From an uncultured Catenibacillus sp. (GTDB lineage Bacteria > Bacillota > Clostridia > Lachnospirales > Lachnospiraceae): a DNA stretch of 64,000 bases. A program made the translations under genes and the position numbers. The stretch covers positions 62,001 to 126,000 of the forward strand of contig CAKRHR010000001.1 in assembly GCA_934339005.1 (NCBI GenBank). Direction: 5' to 3'. The notes under the pieces are model-generated. The model saw only the letters and a list, made by a program, of their open reading frames with translations, was not told where the DNA came from and made no database searches. This document shows, piece after piece, positions 34,623 to 42,488 of the stretch; positions within the stretch are counted from its first letter, which is position 1; each line of letters opens with the position of its first letter.

Positions 34623-35795
34623 ATGAAGTACAATTTTGATGAAATCGTAGACCGTCATGGCACACGATGCTTAAAATGGGATTTATTTGATTCAAAGTTA
34701 CCGATGTGGATTGCTGATATGGATTTTAAAACAGCACCGGCAGTGGTTGAAGCACTGGAAAAACGTGCAGCACATGGTATATTTGGATATACGTTCATTG
34801 ATGATGACTGGTATGAGGCGATTATCAACTGGTGGAAAGCACGTCATCATTTTGAAATCCAGAAGGAATGGTTGATTTTTTGTACAGGCGTTGTACCTGC
34901 AATTTCAAGTATTGTGCGAAAACTGACAACCCCTGCAGAGAATGTTCTTGTACAGACACCGGTTTATAATATGTTTTTCAATTCGATTGTCAATAACGGA
35001 CGTAATGTATTGGAAAGTCCTTTGATTTATGAAGATGGGACATATCATATTGATTTTGAAGACCTGGAAAAACAGCTTTCCAATCCACAGACAAGCCTTA
35101 TGATTTTGTGTAATCCACATAACCCTGTTGGTAAAATCTGGGACAAAGAAACTCTGGAAAAAATTGGTCATTTATGTGCAAAACATCATGTCATTGTGGT
35201 ATCAGATGAGATTCACTGTGATATTGTCAAACCTGGCTGTGAATATGTGCCGTTTGCTTCTGTTTCAGAAGAATGTCGTGAAAACAGTGTGACATGTATT
35301 GCACCGACAAAAGCATTTAATATTGCAGGAATTCAGACAGCAGCGGTGTATGCGTCAAATGAGGCAATCCGCCATAAAGTATGGCGTGGATTAAATACGG
35401 ATGAAGTAGCTGAACCAAATGCATTTGCTATTGATGCAGCTGTTGCTGCTTTTAACCAGGGTGGACCATGGCTGGATGAACTTTGTGCTTATTTATGGGA
35501 AAATCGTAAAGCGGCTGAAGCATTTATTAAAAAAGAACTGCCAATGCTGCATCCAGTATCTGCTGAAGCAACATATCTAATGTGGCTTGATTGTACAAGT
35601 ATTACAACAAAACCGGGTGTTCTGGCAAAATGGATTCGTGAAACAACCGGGCTTTTTGTCAGTGCAGGTGATGATTACCGTCAGGCAAACGGATTCTTAA
35701 GAATTAATCTGGCTTGCCCCAAAGCACAGGTCATGGAAGGCATGTTGTTGTTAAAAGAAGCAATTACAAAAATACAGGAGAATCATTTATGTTAA
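34623..35795 (+). CDS. MalY/PatB-type PLP C-S lyase
   Basis: 390 residues, fold-type I aminotransferase of the MalY/PatB group that cleaves cystathionine or cysteine to homocysteine/sulfide, pyruvate and ammonia. Seen: WIADMDFKTAPAV, TGVVPAISSIVRKLT, NPHNPVGKIW, SDEIHCDI, and the PLP lysine in APTKAFNIAG near residue 235. It sits in a sulfur gene neighbourhood (TcdA, CysK, MetY). The stop overlaps the next start by 7 bases. Confidence 0.88.
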   Translation: MKYNFDEIVDRHGTRCLKWDLFDSKLPMWIADMDFKTAPAVVEALEKRAAHGIFGYTFIDDDWYEAIINWWKARHHFEIQKEWLIFCTGVVPAISSIVRKLTTPAENVLVQTPVYNMFFNSIVNNGRNVLESPLIYEDGTYHIDFEDLEKQLSNPQTSLMILCNPHNPVGKIWDKETLEKIGHLCAKHHVIVVSDEIHCDIVKPGCEYVPFASVSEECRENSVTCIAPTKAFNIAGIQTAAVYASNEAIRHKVWRGLNTDEVAEPNAFAIDAAVAAFNQGGPWLDELCAYLWENRKAAEAFIKKELPMLHPVSAEATYLMWLDCTSITTKPGVLAKWIRETTGLFVSAGDDYRQANGFLRINLACPKAQVMEGMLLLKEAITKIQENHLC

Positions 35796-36541
35796 ATCAA
35801 TTTTCAAGAACACAGCTTCTTCTTGGCGAAGAAAATATGAACCGGTTGAGTGAGGCAAAAGTAGCCATTTTTGGTATTGGCGGTGTGGGCGGCTATGTCG
35901 CAGAAGCACTGGCAAGAAGCGGTGTAGGGTCATTTGTTCTGGTGGATGATGACAAGGTATGTCTGACAAATATCAACCGACAGATTATTGCCACACGCAA
36001 AACTGTAGGTCAGTATAAAGTCGATGTGATGAAAGAACGTATTCTGGATATTAACCCAAAGGCTGAGGTTGAAGTCAGAAAATGCTTTTATCTGCCTGAA
36101 AATGCCCATGAATTTGATTTTTCAACATACAGCTATGTTGTGGATGCTGTGGATACAGTAACTGCAAAAATCGAGATTATTATGCGTGCACAGGCGGCAG
36201 GCATTCCTGTTATGAGTAGTATGGGTGCAGGGAACAAACTTGATCCGACAAAGTTTCAGGTGGCTGACATTTATAAGACTTCCATGTGCCCTCTGGCAAG
36301 AGTCATGCGCCAGGAACTGAAAAAACGTCGTGTTAAGAAGCTTAAAGTTGTTTACTCTACAGAGAAGCCGACAAGACCGATTGAGGATATGAGCATCAGT
36401 TGCAGAACGAACTGTATCTGTCCTCCGGGTGCAGCACACAAATGTACAGAACGCCGCGACATTCCGGGCAGTATCGCTTTTGTGCCATCTGTTGCAGGAC
36501 TGATTCTGGCTGGCGAAGTAATCAAGGATTTGTGTAAATAG
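35789..36541 (+). CDS. tcdA: tRNA threonylcarbamoyladenosine dehydratase
   Basis: 250 residues from ATG 35789; an upstream in-frame GTG/ATG extension lies inside malY and lacks support. E1-like fold: nucleotide loop FGIGGVGGYVAEALARSG near 30-47, DDDKVCLTNINRQ, and the C-terminal CRTNCICPPG with CTERRDIPGS. TcdA (CsdL) makes cyclic t6A at tRNA position 37, using ATP, and partners a cysteine desulfurase system in some bacteria. Coupled to malY by overlap. Confidence 0.88.
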   Translation: MLNQFSRTQLLLGEENMNRLSEAKVAIFGIGGVGGYVAEALARSGVGSFVLVDDDKVCLTNINRQIIATRKTVGQYKVDVMKERILDINPKAEVEVRKCFYLPENAHEFDFSTYSYVVDAVDTVTAKIEIIMRAQAAGIPVMSSMGAGNKLDPTKFQVADIYKTSMCPLARVMRQELKKRRVKKLKVVYSTEKPTRPIEDMSISCRTNCICPPGAAHKCTERRDIPGSIAFVPSVAGLILAGEVIKDLCK

Positions 36542-36630
36542 ATAGATGGAACTATTATTTAATTTGGTGGAACGGAAAACACTGTATTGCGTATATATGC
36601 ATAATAGATGAATTTAATACGATTTATGAT

Positions 36631-36688
36631 AAGAGTTGTCTGAGTATAAATGTAGAATATTACATTTTGCGAAGGCAGCTCTTTTTAT
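36631..36688 (+). terminator. Terminator after tcdA
   Basis: AAGAGTTGTCT (36631-36641) pairs with AGGCAGCTCTT (36673-36683) with two G-U pairs, then TTTTTATTTT. The stretch 36690-36860 is AT-rich with no gene. Confidence 0.7.
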
Positions 36689-36868
36689 TTTCAAAGATTT
36701 TCAAGATAAATGATAACTAACTGCAAATGAAGAAATCAAATAAAAGCCTGAAAGTAATAAATAGTAGTAAATAGAAACACAAAATTAAGGCAAAATAAAG
36801 AAACAGACGATGTAAAAAGTAGCAAATGTAGTTTGATAAAAAAATTTGAAAAAAATTTAAATTCCTAG

Positions 36869-36922
36869 TTGACAAATAGGATAAGTGTGACTATAATATG
36901 AATTACCTACTAAACAAGTAGG
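36869..36922 (+). promoter_or_regulatory. cysK promoter with CymR/Rrf2-type operator
   Basis: Perfect consensus TTGACA (36869-36874), 17-base spacer, TATAAT (36892-36897). Around the start lies CCTACT-AAACA-AGTAGG (36906-36922), a perfect 6-bp palindrome. A related TCCTA..TAGGA pair surrounds the -35 box (36863-36881). The Rrf2 gene of the same operon is the likely binder. Confidence 0.78.
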
Positions 36923-36981
36923 AAAAATAAAAATTAAAAACCCTAACAACCAATGAAAGTAATTTAAAAAGACATGAAGCC

Positions 36982-37027
36982 TTTGTAATTGCATTAAAGA
37001 AAATAAATGATTCAAAGCAATTACAAA
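36982..37027 (+). promoter_or_regulatory. Leader inverted repeat before cysK
   Basis: TTTGTAATTGC (36982-36992) and GCAATTACAAA (37017-37027), a perfect 11-bp repeat with a 24-base AT-rich loop in the 5' leader, about 30 bases before the start. No T run. Could be an RNA switch, an RNA-stabilising hairpin or a second operator. Confidence 0.6.
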
Positions 37028-37056
37028 AATAATAAGAAGATAGGAAGGATGCAGTC

Positions 37057-37989
37057 ATGGCAAGGATTTATGAAGGAACATTAGGTTTAATCGGAAACAC
37101 ACCTCTTGTTGAGGTTGTCAACATTGAAAAGAAACTGAATCTTGAAGCAAGAATTTTAGTTAAGCTTGAGTATTTCAATCCTGCTGGAAGTGTTAAAGAC
37201 AGAATTGCTAAAGCGATGATTGAAGATGCAGAAGCAAAAGGCATCTTAAAAGAAGGTTCAGTCATCATCGAACCAACATCAGGTAATACAGGTATCGGTC
37301 TTGCAGCTATTGCAGCAGCTAAGGGATACAGAATCATTTTAACAATGCCTGAAACAATGAGTGTTGAACGTAGAAACATCCTGAAAGCGTATGGTGCAGA
37401 ACTTGTTCTGACAGAGGGCAGCAAAGGTATGAAAGGCGCAATCGCCAAAGCAGAAGAACTTTCAAAAGAAATTCCAAACAGCTTTATCCCAGGACAGTTT
37501 GTCAACCCAGCCAATCCAGCCATGCACAAAGCAACAACAGGTCCTGAAATCTGGAACGATACAGACGGTAATGTCGACATCTTCATTGCAGGTGTTGGTA
37601 CAGGCGGTACATTAACAGGTGTTGGTGAATACCTCAAATCACAGAAACCGGATGTCAAGATCGTAGCACTTGAACCTGCATCTTCTCCTGTACTTTCTAC
37701 AGGTAAAGGTGGTTCTCATAAGATTCAGGGTATCGGCGCAGGCTTCGTACCGGATGTATTAAATACAAAGATTTATGATGAAATCATCACAGTTGAAAAC
37801 GAAGACGCATTTGCAACAGGCAAATTACTTGCAAAGACAGAAGGCGTACTCGTTGGTATTTCATCAGGTGCAGCACTTTATGCAGCTATTGAATATGCTA
37901 AAAAACCTGAAAACAAAGGCAAGACAATCGTAGCATTGCTTCCAGATACAGGTGACAGATATTATTCAACACCACTCTTTACTGAATAA
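37057..37989 (+). CDS. cysK: Cysteine synthase (O-acetylserine sulfhydrylase)
   Basis: Makes cysteine from O-acetylserine and sulfide with PLP. 310 residues. PLP lysine in NPAGSVKDRIA (about Lys43), substrate loop PTSGNTGIGLA, phosphate loop GTGGTLTG near 180, and PDTGDRYYSTPLF at the end. Under the CymR-like promoter; followed by metY and the Rrf2 gene. Codon use indicates high expression. Confidence 0.95.
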   Translation: MARIYEGTLGLIGNTPLVEVVNIEKKLNLEARILVKLEYFNPAGSVKDRIAKAMIEDAEAKGILKEGSVIIEPTSGNTGIGLAAIAAAKGYRIILTMPETMSVERRNILKAYGAELVLTEGSKGMKGAIAKAEELSKEIPNSFIPGQFVNPANPAMHKATTGPEIWNDTDGNVDIFIAGVGTGGTLTGVGEYLKSQKPDVKIVALEPASSPVLSTGKGGSHKIQGIGAGFVPDVLNTKIYDEIITVENEDAFATGKLLAKTEGVLVGISSGAALYAAIEYAKKPENKGKTIVALLPDTGDRYYSTPLFTE

Positions 37990-38120
37990 TTGATATAGAA
38001 GAAAGAGCATAAATTACAGAAAATAAAAATTTATACAGAATGTCCTTAATCAAATATTTCAAGGATATTCTGAAATATAAAAAAGCATTTCCCACTACAA
38101 ACGAATAGGAGAATAAAATT

Positions 38121-39431
38121 ATGAGCGAAAAAATCAAGAGAGAAGATAGAAAATTTAAATTTGAAACATTACAGTTACACGTAGGTCAGGAACATCCAGA
38201 CCCAGTCACAGATGCAAGAGCAGTACCTATTTACCAGACATCATCATACGTATTCCGTAACTGCGACCATGCAGCAGCTCGTTTTGGACTTGCAGATGCA
38301 GGTAACATTTATGGCCGTCTGACAAACCCAACAGAAGATGTATTTGAACAGAGAATTGCAGCCCTTGAAGGCGGTGTTGCAGCACTTGCAGTAGCTTCCG
38401 GTGCAGCAGCAATCACTTATACAATCGAAAACCTTGCACAGAATGGTGACCACATCGTATCTGCAAAGAACATCTATGGTGGTTCATTTAACTTATTGCT
38501 TCATACACTGCCACAGTATGGCGTAACAACAACATTCGTTGATATCTTCAATCTTGAAGAAGTTGAAGCAGCTATCCAGGATAACACAAAAGCAATCTAC
38601 ATCGAAACACTTGGTAACCCTAACTCAGATGTTGTAGATATCGAAGCTATCGCTAAGATTGCACATGCACATAAAATTCCACTTGTTGTAGATAATACAT
38701 TTGCAACACCTTACCTTGTAAGACCAATCGAATATGGTGCAGATATCGTTGTTCATTCAGCAACAAAATTCATTGGTGGACATGGTACAACAATCGGTGG
38801 TGTTATCGTAGACAGCGGTAAATTTGACTGGGAAGCTTCAGGCAAATTTGCATCACTGACTGAGCCTAACCCAAGCTACCATGGTATCAGCTTCACAAAA
38901 GCTGTAGGACCAGCAGCATTCGTTACAAAGATTCGTGCAATCTTACTTCGTGATACAGGTGCAACAATTTCTCCATTCCACTCATTCATCTTCCTTCAGG
39001 GACTTGAAACATTATCACTTCGTGTAGAACGTCATGTGGAAAATGCACTGAAAGTTGTTGAATACCTGAACAACCATCCACAGGTAGAAAAAGTAAATCA
39101 TCCGGCTGTATCTGATGACCCATCACAGCAGGCATTATACAAAAAATACTTCCCTAACGGCGGTGGTTCAATCTTCACGTTTGAAATCAAAGGTGATGCA
39201 CAGAAAGCAAAAGACTTTATTGATAACCTTGAACTGTTCTCATTACTTGCGAATGTTGCCGATGTTAAATCTCTTGTTATCCATCCAGCATCAACAACAC
39301 ACAGCCAGTGCACAGAAGAAGAACTGTTAGATCAGGGTATCAAACCAAATACAATCCGTCTTTCAATCGGTACAGAAAATATCGATGATATCATTCAGGA
39401 TTTGGAAGAAGCTTTCAAAGCAGTTCAGTAA
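38121..39431 (+). CDS. metY: O-acetylhomoserine sulfhydrylase
   Basis: 436 residues, Cys/Met metabolism PLP family; makes homocysteine from O-acetylhomoserine and sulfide. Seen: KFETLQLHVGQEHPDPVTDARAVPIYQTSSYVF (core), the PLP lysine in VVHSATKFIGGHGTTIGG near 215, and the long central insertion that separates MetY from cystathionine gamma-synthases. Between cysK and the Rrf2 regulator, so all are probably sulfur-responsive. The 131-base gap to cysK has no clear terminator. Confidence 0.93.
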   Translation: MSEKIKREDRKFKFETLQLHVGQEHPDPVTDARAVPIYQTSSYVFRNCDHAAARFGLADAGNIYGRLTNPTEDVFEQRIAALEGGVAALAVASGAAAITYTIENLAQNGDHIVSAKNIYGGSFNLLLHTLPQYGVTTTFVDIFNLEEVEAAIQDNTKAIYIETLGNPNSDVVDIEAIAKIAHAHKIPLVVDNTFATPYLVRPIEYGADIVVHSATKFIGGHGTTIGGVIVDSGKFDWEASGKFASLTEPNPSYHGISFTKAVGPAAFVTKIRAILLRDTGATISPFHSFIFLQGLETLSLRVERHVENALKVVEYLNNHPQVEKVNHPAVSDDPSQQALYKKYFPNGGGSIFTFEIKGDAQKAKDFIDNLELFSLLANVADVKSLVIHPASTTHSQCTEEELLDQGIKPNTIRLSIGTENIDDIIQDLEEAFKAVQ

Positions 39432-39449
39432 TTAGCAGGAGATGTTTCT

Positions 39450-39893
39450 ATGAAATTATCGCAAAAGACCAGATATGGACTGCGTGCGCTGATAGACCTT
39501 TCGGTAAATTCAAAAGAGGATACAGTAACCTCTGCCAGCATTGCCGGACGCAATGATATTTCTCCGCAGTATCTTGAACAGGTCTTTGCCAACCTCAAGC
39601 GGGCGGGTATCGTAAAGAGTGTCAAGGGTAAAAGTGGTGGATATTATCTGGCAAATGATGCCGAAAAGATTTCACTGGCTTCGATTATCGTGGCACTTGA
39701 GGGCGATTATCATTATGAAGCGGAAGAATTTTCTGACGGCAGAAGTACAGACATTATGAAAGCTGTGCAGACAACAGTGGTGGACAAAATCAACGCACAG
39801 ATGGATGAAGTCTTGCTTCACACAACACTGAATGACTTGAAGGAAGCGTATAGTACAGTATCCGAAGATGAAGAGGATATGTATTATATTTGA
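39450..39893 (+). CDS. Rrf2-family regulator, CymR-like
   Basis: 147 residues; Rrf2 winged helix: MKLSQKTRYGLRALIDL, SASIAGRNDISPQYLEQVFANLKRAGIVKSVKGKSGGY (core). The three cysteines of IscR-type Fe-S regulators are absent, which fits CymR, the cysteine-metabolism repressor that senses through the cysteine synthase complex. Location 19 bases after metY and in the cysK unit supports that and suggests autoregulation. Strong terminator follows. Confidence 0.87.
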   Translation: MKLSQKTRYGLRALIDLSVNSKEDTVTSASIAGRNDISPQYLEQVFANLKRAGIVKSVKGKSGGYYLANDAEKISLASIIVALEGDYHYEAEEFSDGRSTDIMKAVQTTVVDKINAQMDEVLLHTTLNDLKEAYSTVSEDEEDMYYI

Positions 39894-39921
39894 CAAACAC
39901 GCATAAAATGATTTATGATAG

Positions 39922-39952
39922 ATGCGGGAAACGAAAGTTTCCCGCATTTTTT
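39922..39952 (+). terminator. Terminator of the cysK-metY-rrf2 operon
   Basis: ATGCGGGAAAC (39922-39932), GAAA loop, GTTTCCCGCAT (39937-39947), then TTTTTT. Confidence 0.92.
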
Positions 39953-40050
39953 AGCTATTAAAAACATGACTTGAATAGATTTGCATATGTGGCAGAGTTA
40001 TGAATAGTTACATATAAAACGAGAATACATAAGTTTACGAGGTTAAGATA

Positions 40051-41196
40051 ATGATGCAAAATGAAAATCTGGAATTGACATTTGACGAATTAGCAAAATT
40101 AGATAAAGAAGAATATATATTGCTGGATATGCGTGATGAGAGCAATATTGCTTACGGTATGGTGCCTGGGGCAGTAGCTATGGGACGCACCGAAATTCTT
40201 GAAAAAATCGAAGAATTAAGACAATATCCAAAGGTTGTGATTTATTGTACAAGAGGTATCTATAGCCAGGAGGTTGTAGAAGAACTGCGGGACAATGATA
40301 TTTGCGCATACAGTATGAAGGATGGTTATAGAGGTTATATTGTCTGGAAGATGACACAGGATGAGGAGGCCGACAAGCGCAAACAGGTGGAGGAAAGTAT
40401 CCGGAAAACATATCATAAACGTCTTTTTGCAAAGTTTACGAAAGCAATTCGTACATATGATTTAATTCAGGAAAACGATAAAATTGCTGTCTGTATTTCC
40501 GGCGGAAAAGATTCGATGCTGATGGCAAAATTATTTCAGGAACTGCAGCGTCATCATAAAGTGAATTTTGAACTTGTATTTCTTGTGATGGATCCGGGTT
40601 ATAATGAAACAAACCGTAAAGTTATTGAACACAATGCAAAGTTGCTTGGTATTCCAATCACGGTATTTGATACAGAGATTTTTGATATTGTATACGAAAC
40701 AGAAAAATCGCCATGTTATTTGTGTGCCCGTATGCGCCGTGGTTATCTCTACAGCAGAGCCCAAGCCCTTGGATGTAATAAAATTGCACTCGGTCATCAC
40801 TACGATGATGTTATTGAAACCATTTTGATGGGTATGCTTTATGGTGCGCAGATTCAGACGATGATGCCAAAGTTGCACAGCACAAACTTTGAAGGTATGG
40901 AACTCATTCGCCCGATGTATCTGATTCGTGAGGATGACATCAAGAGTTGGAGAGATGCCAATGATTTGCAGTTTATCCAGTGTGCCTGCCATTTTACAGA
41001 CACATGTACAACCTGTGATCCTGATGGACGTACCGTTTCCAAACGTATGGAAATCAAGAACCTGATTGCAGAACTTAAAAAAGTCAATCCGTTTGTGGAG
41101 GGCAACATTTTTAAGAGTATGGAAAATGTCAATCTTGATACAGTTGTGGCTTATAAAGTTGGCCATGAGAAACATTCTTTCCTGGAGAGATACTAG
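40051..41196 (+). CDS. Rhodanese-TtcA fusion, tRNA thiolation type
   Basis: 381 residues. Residues about 1-110 are a rhodanese domain with active-site Cys66 in IYCTRGIYSQ; about 115-381 is a PP-loop ATPase of the TtcA/TtuA group with S150-G-G-K-D-S155, the pair C222-YL-C225, and further cysteines in QCACHFTDTCTTCD that may bind a cluster. TtcA-type enzymes thiolate tRNA (2-thiocytidine 32 or similar). Fusion of the sulfur carrier to the thiolase suggests sulfur is passed within one chain. Start could also be the next ATG at 40054. Confidence 0.85.
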   Translation: MMQNENLELTFDELAKLDKEEYILLDMRDESNIAYGMVPGAVAMGRTEILEKIEELRQYPKVVIYCTRGIYSQEVVEELRDNDICAYSMKDGYRGYIVWKMTQDEEADKRKQVEESIRKTYHKRLFAKFTKAIRTYDLIQENDKIAVCISGGKDSMLMAKLFQELQRHHKVNFELVFLVMDPGYNETNRKVIEHNAKLLGIPITVFDTEIFDIVYETEKSPCYLCARMRRGYLYSRAQALGCNKIALGHHYDDVIETILMGMLYGAQIQTMMPKLHSTNFEGMELIRPMYLIREDDIKSWRDANDLQFIQCACHFTDTCTTCDPDGRTVSKRMEIKNLIAELKKVNPFVEGNIFKSMENVNLDTVVAYKVGHEKHSFLERY

Positions 41197-41220
41197 GATA
41201 GATTTTAATAAATTTTAGTA

Positions 41221-41269
41221 AACAGCAATATCTTTAAAGGTGAGTTATTAAAGATATTGCTGTTTTTAC
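41221..41269. terminator. Bidirectional terminator between TtcA fusion and AraC genes
   Basis: AACAGCAATATCTTTAA (41221-41237) and TTAAAGATATTGCTGTT (41248-41264), a perfect 17-bp stem followed by TTTT. Confidence 0.88.
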
Positions 41270-42213
41270 TATACAGACAATCCCCTCCGATAGTTCTCAG
41301 GTGTGGTGGAGGTGATGCGCTTAAATTGACTGCCAAAATAACTCGGACTTTCAAAACCACACATCATCGAGATTTCCTTAACCGTTTTCTCCGGATATTG
41401 AATCAGGAGAATCCTGGCCTGTGCAATGCGCAGTTCTAACAGATAATGCATGATGGTCTGTTGCATTGCCGATTTAAACAGACTGCACATGTATTCTTTA
41501 GATAAGCCCACATATTCAGCCATGTCATTTAAAACAATTGGATGTTTATAGTTTTCTTCTAGATAAGTTATCATTTTATGCACAGTATCATTTTCGGGAA
41601 TGTAAGCAGATGGTCGAATCATCGTAATACATTTGGATAAATCCAGAAGAAAACTGTAACACATTTTAGAAGCTTCGTAAAAAGTATCTGTAGTAAAGCC
41701 TGGAAAACGCACATGAACAATGTGTGTATCCGGGCTTATTTTATTTTGAAACAAATCGGAAATCTGCGAGGAAACGCAATTTTCGGTCAGAGGAGGTTCA
41801 ACGGGTTTTTTGAGTGATGGGCGGATAAGTAAGTTATATAAGGTAAACAAATGTTTTGGAAAGACTTTGGTATCTGAAAAGTGATAAACACCGCTGTCTG
41901 ACATATGCAAAAATTTTAAGAGCTCTGAACACATTGAACCGGAGAAACCGATACAGTGTACTGTCCAGTCCGGGGTTAATGGTTTATAAGTATGTGCAAT
42001 TTGCGGATAAATCAGAAAGCCCTGACCTTCAGTAATGATAGAACGTTGCTGACCGGTCTTAAGTTCACCTTGCCCCTGAACACAGTAAAACCACTGGTAA
42101 AAGTCAACACCCTTTGGGCGGTGAATCGGTTCCTGATGATGATAAATATTTAAAAGTACCGGAATCAGCGGTAACGACGGTGTTGTGGCTGTTGAGCGAA
42201 TATCGTAAATCAT
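41269..42213 (-). CDS. AraC-family regulator
   Basis: 314 residues from the ATG at 42213-42211, with GAGG 6 bases upstream; a GTG four codons earlier overlaps that site. N-terminal cupin (about 1-150; QWFYCVQGQGELKTG, EGQGFLIYPQIAH) that probably binds a sugar; C-terminal two helix-turn-helix units (PIVLNDMAEYVGLSKEYMCSLF and TVKEISMMCGFESPSYFGSQF; cores). Divergent from the GH3 beta-glucosidase gene, its likely target through the direct repeats in between. Confidence 0.88.
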   Translation of the reverse strand: MIYDIRSTATTPSLPLIPVLLNIYHHQEPIHRPKGVDFYQWFYCVQGQGELKTGQQRSIITEGQGFLIYPQIAHTYKPLTPDWTVHCIGFSGSMCSELLKFLHMSDSGVYHFSDTKVFPKHLFTLYNLLIRPSLKKPVEPPLTENCVSSQISDLFQNKISPDTHIVHVRFPGFTTDTFYEASKMCYSFLLDLSKCITMIRPSAYIPENDTVHKMITYLEENYKHPIVLNDMAEYVGLSKEYMCSLFKSAMQQTIMHYLLELRIAQARILLIQYPEKTVKEISMMCGFESPSYFGSQFKRITSTTPENYRRGLSV

Positions 42214-42284
42214 ATGTGTCCTCACTTTTTTGCAACAAATTGAATTTATGGAATCAAACCATAGATATTATCATTTGATTTTTT

Positions 42285-42373
42285 AATGTTTAATCTCTAA
42301 ATGTTTAATCTTAATATTCTTATATAAATATTATTATATTAAGATTGAGCATAAAGTCAAGTTACTATATAAT
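42285..42373 (+). promoter_or_regulatory. GH3 promoter with AraC-type direct repeats
   Basis: TTGAGC (42345-42350), 17-base spacer, TATAAT (42368-42373). Upstream, AATGTTTAATCT occurs twice in direct orientation (42285-42296 and 42300-42311), the arrangement AraC-family activators use. Confidence 0.65.
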
Positions 42374-42488
42374 GAAATTACAAAGAACAAATTTGATGAG
42401 AAATTAGCGATTTATTTCTGAACATCCATAATTGATCAAACAAATAATAAAATTCAAATAATCAAGTCACAGGAGGGATATATTTTTT

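Noticed and set aside
37068..37658. Long antisense ORF (196 codons) inside cysK
   Set aside because: Shadow of the strongly biased cysK codons; no ribosome site and no recognisable domain.
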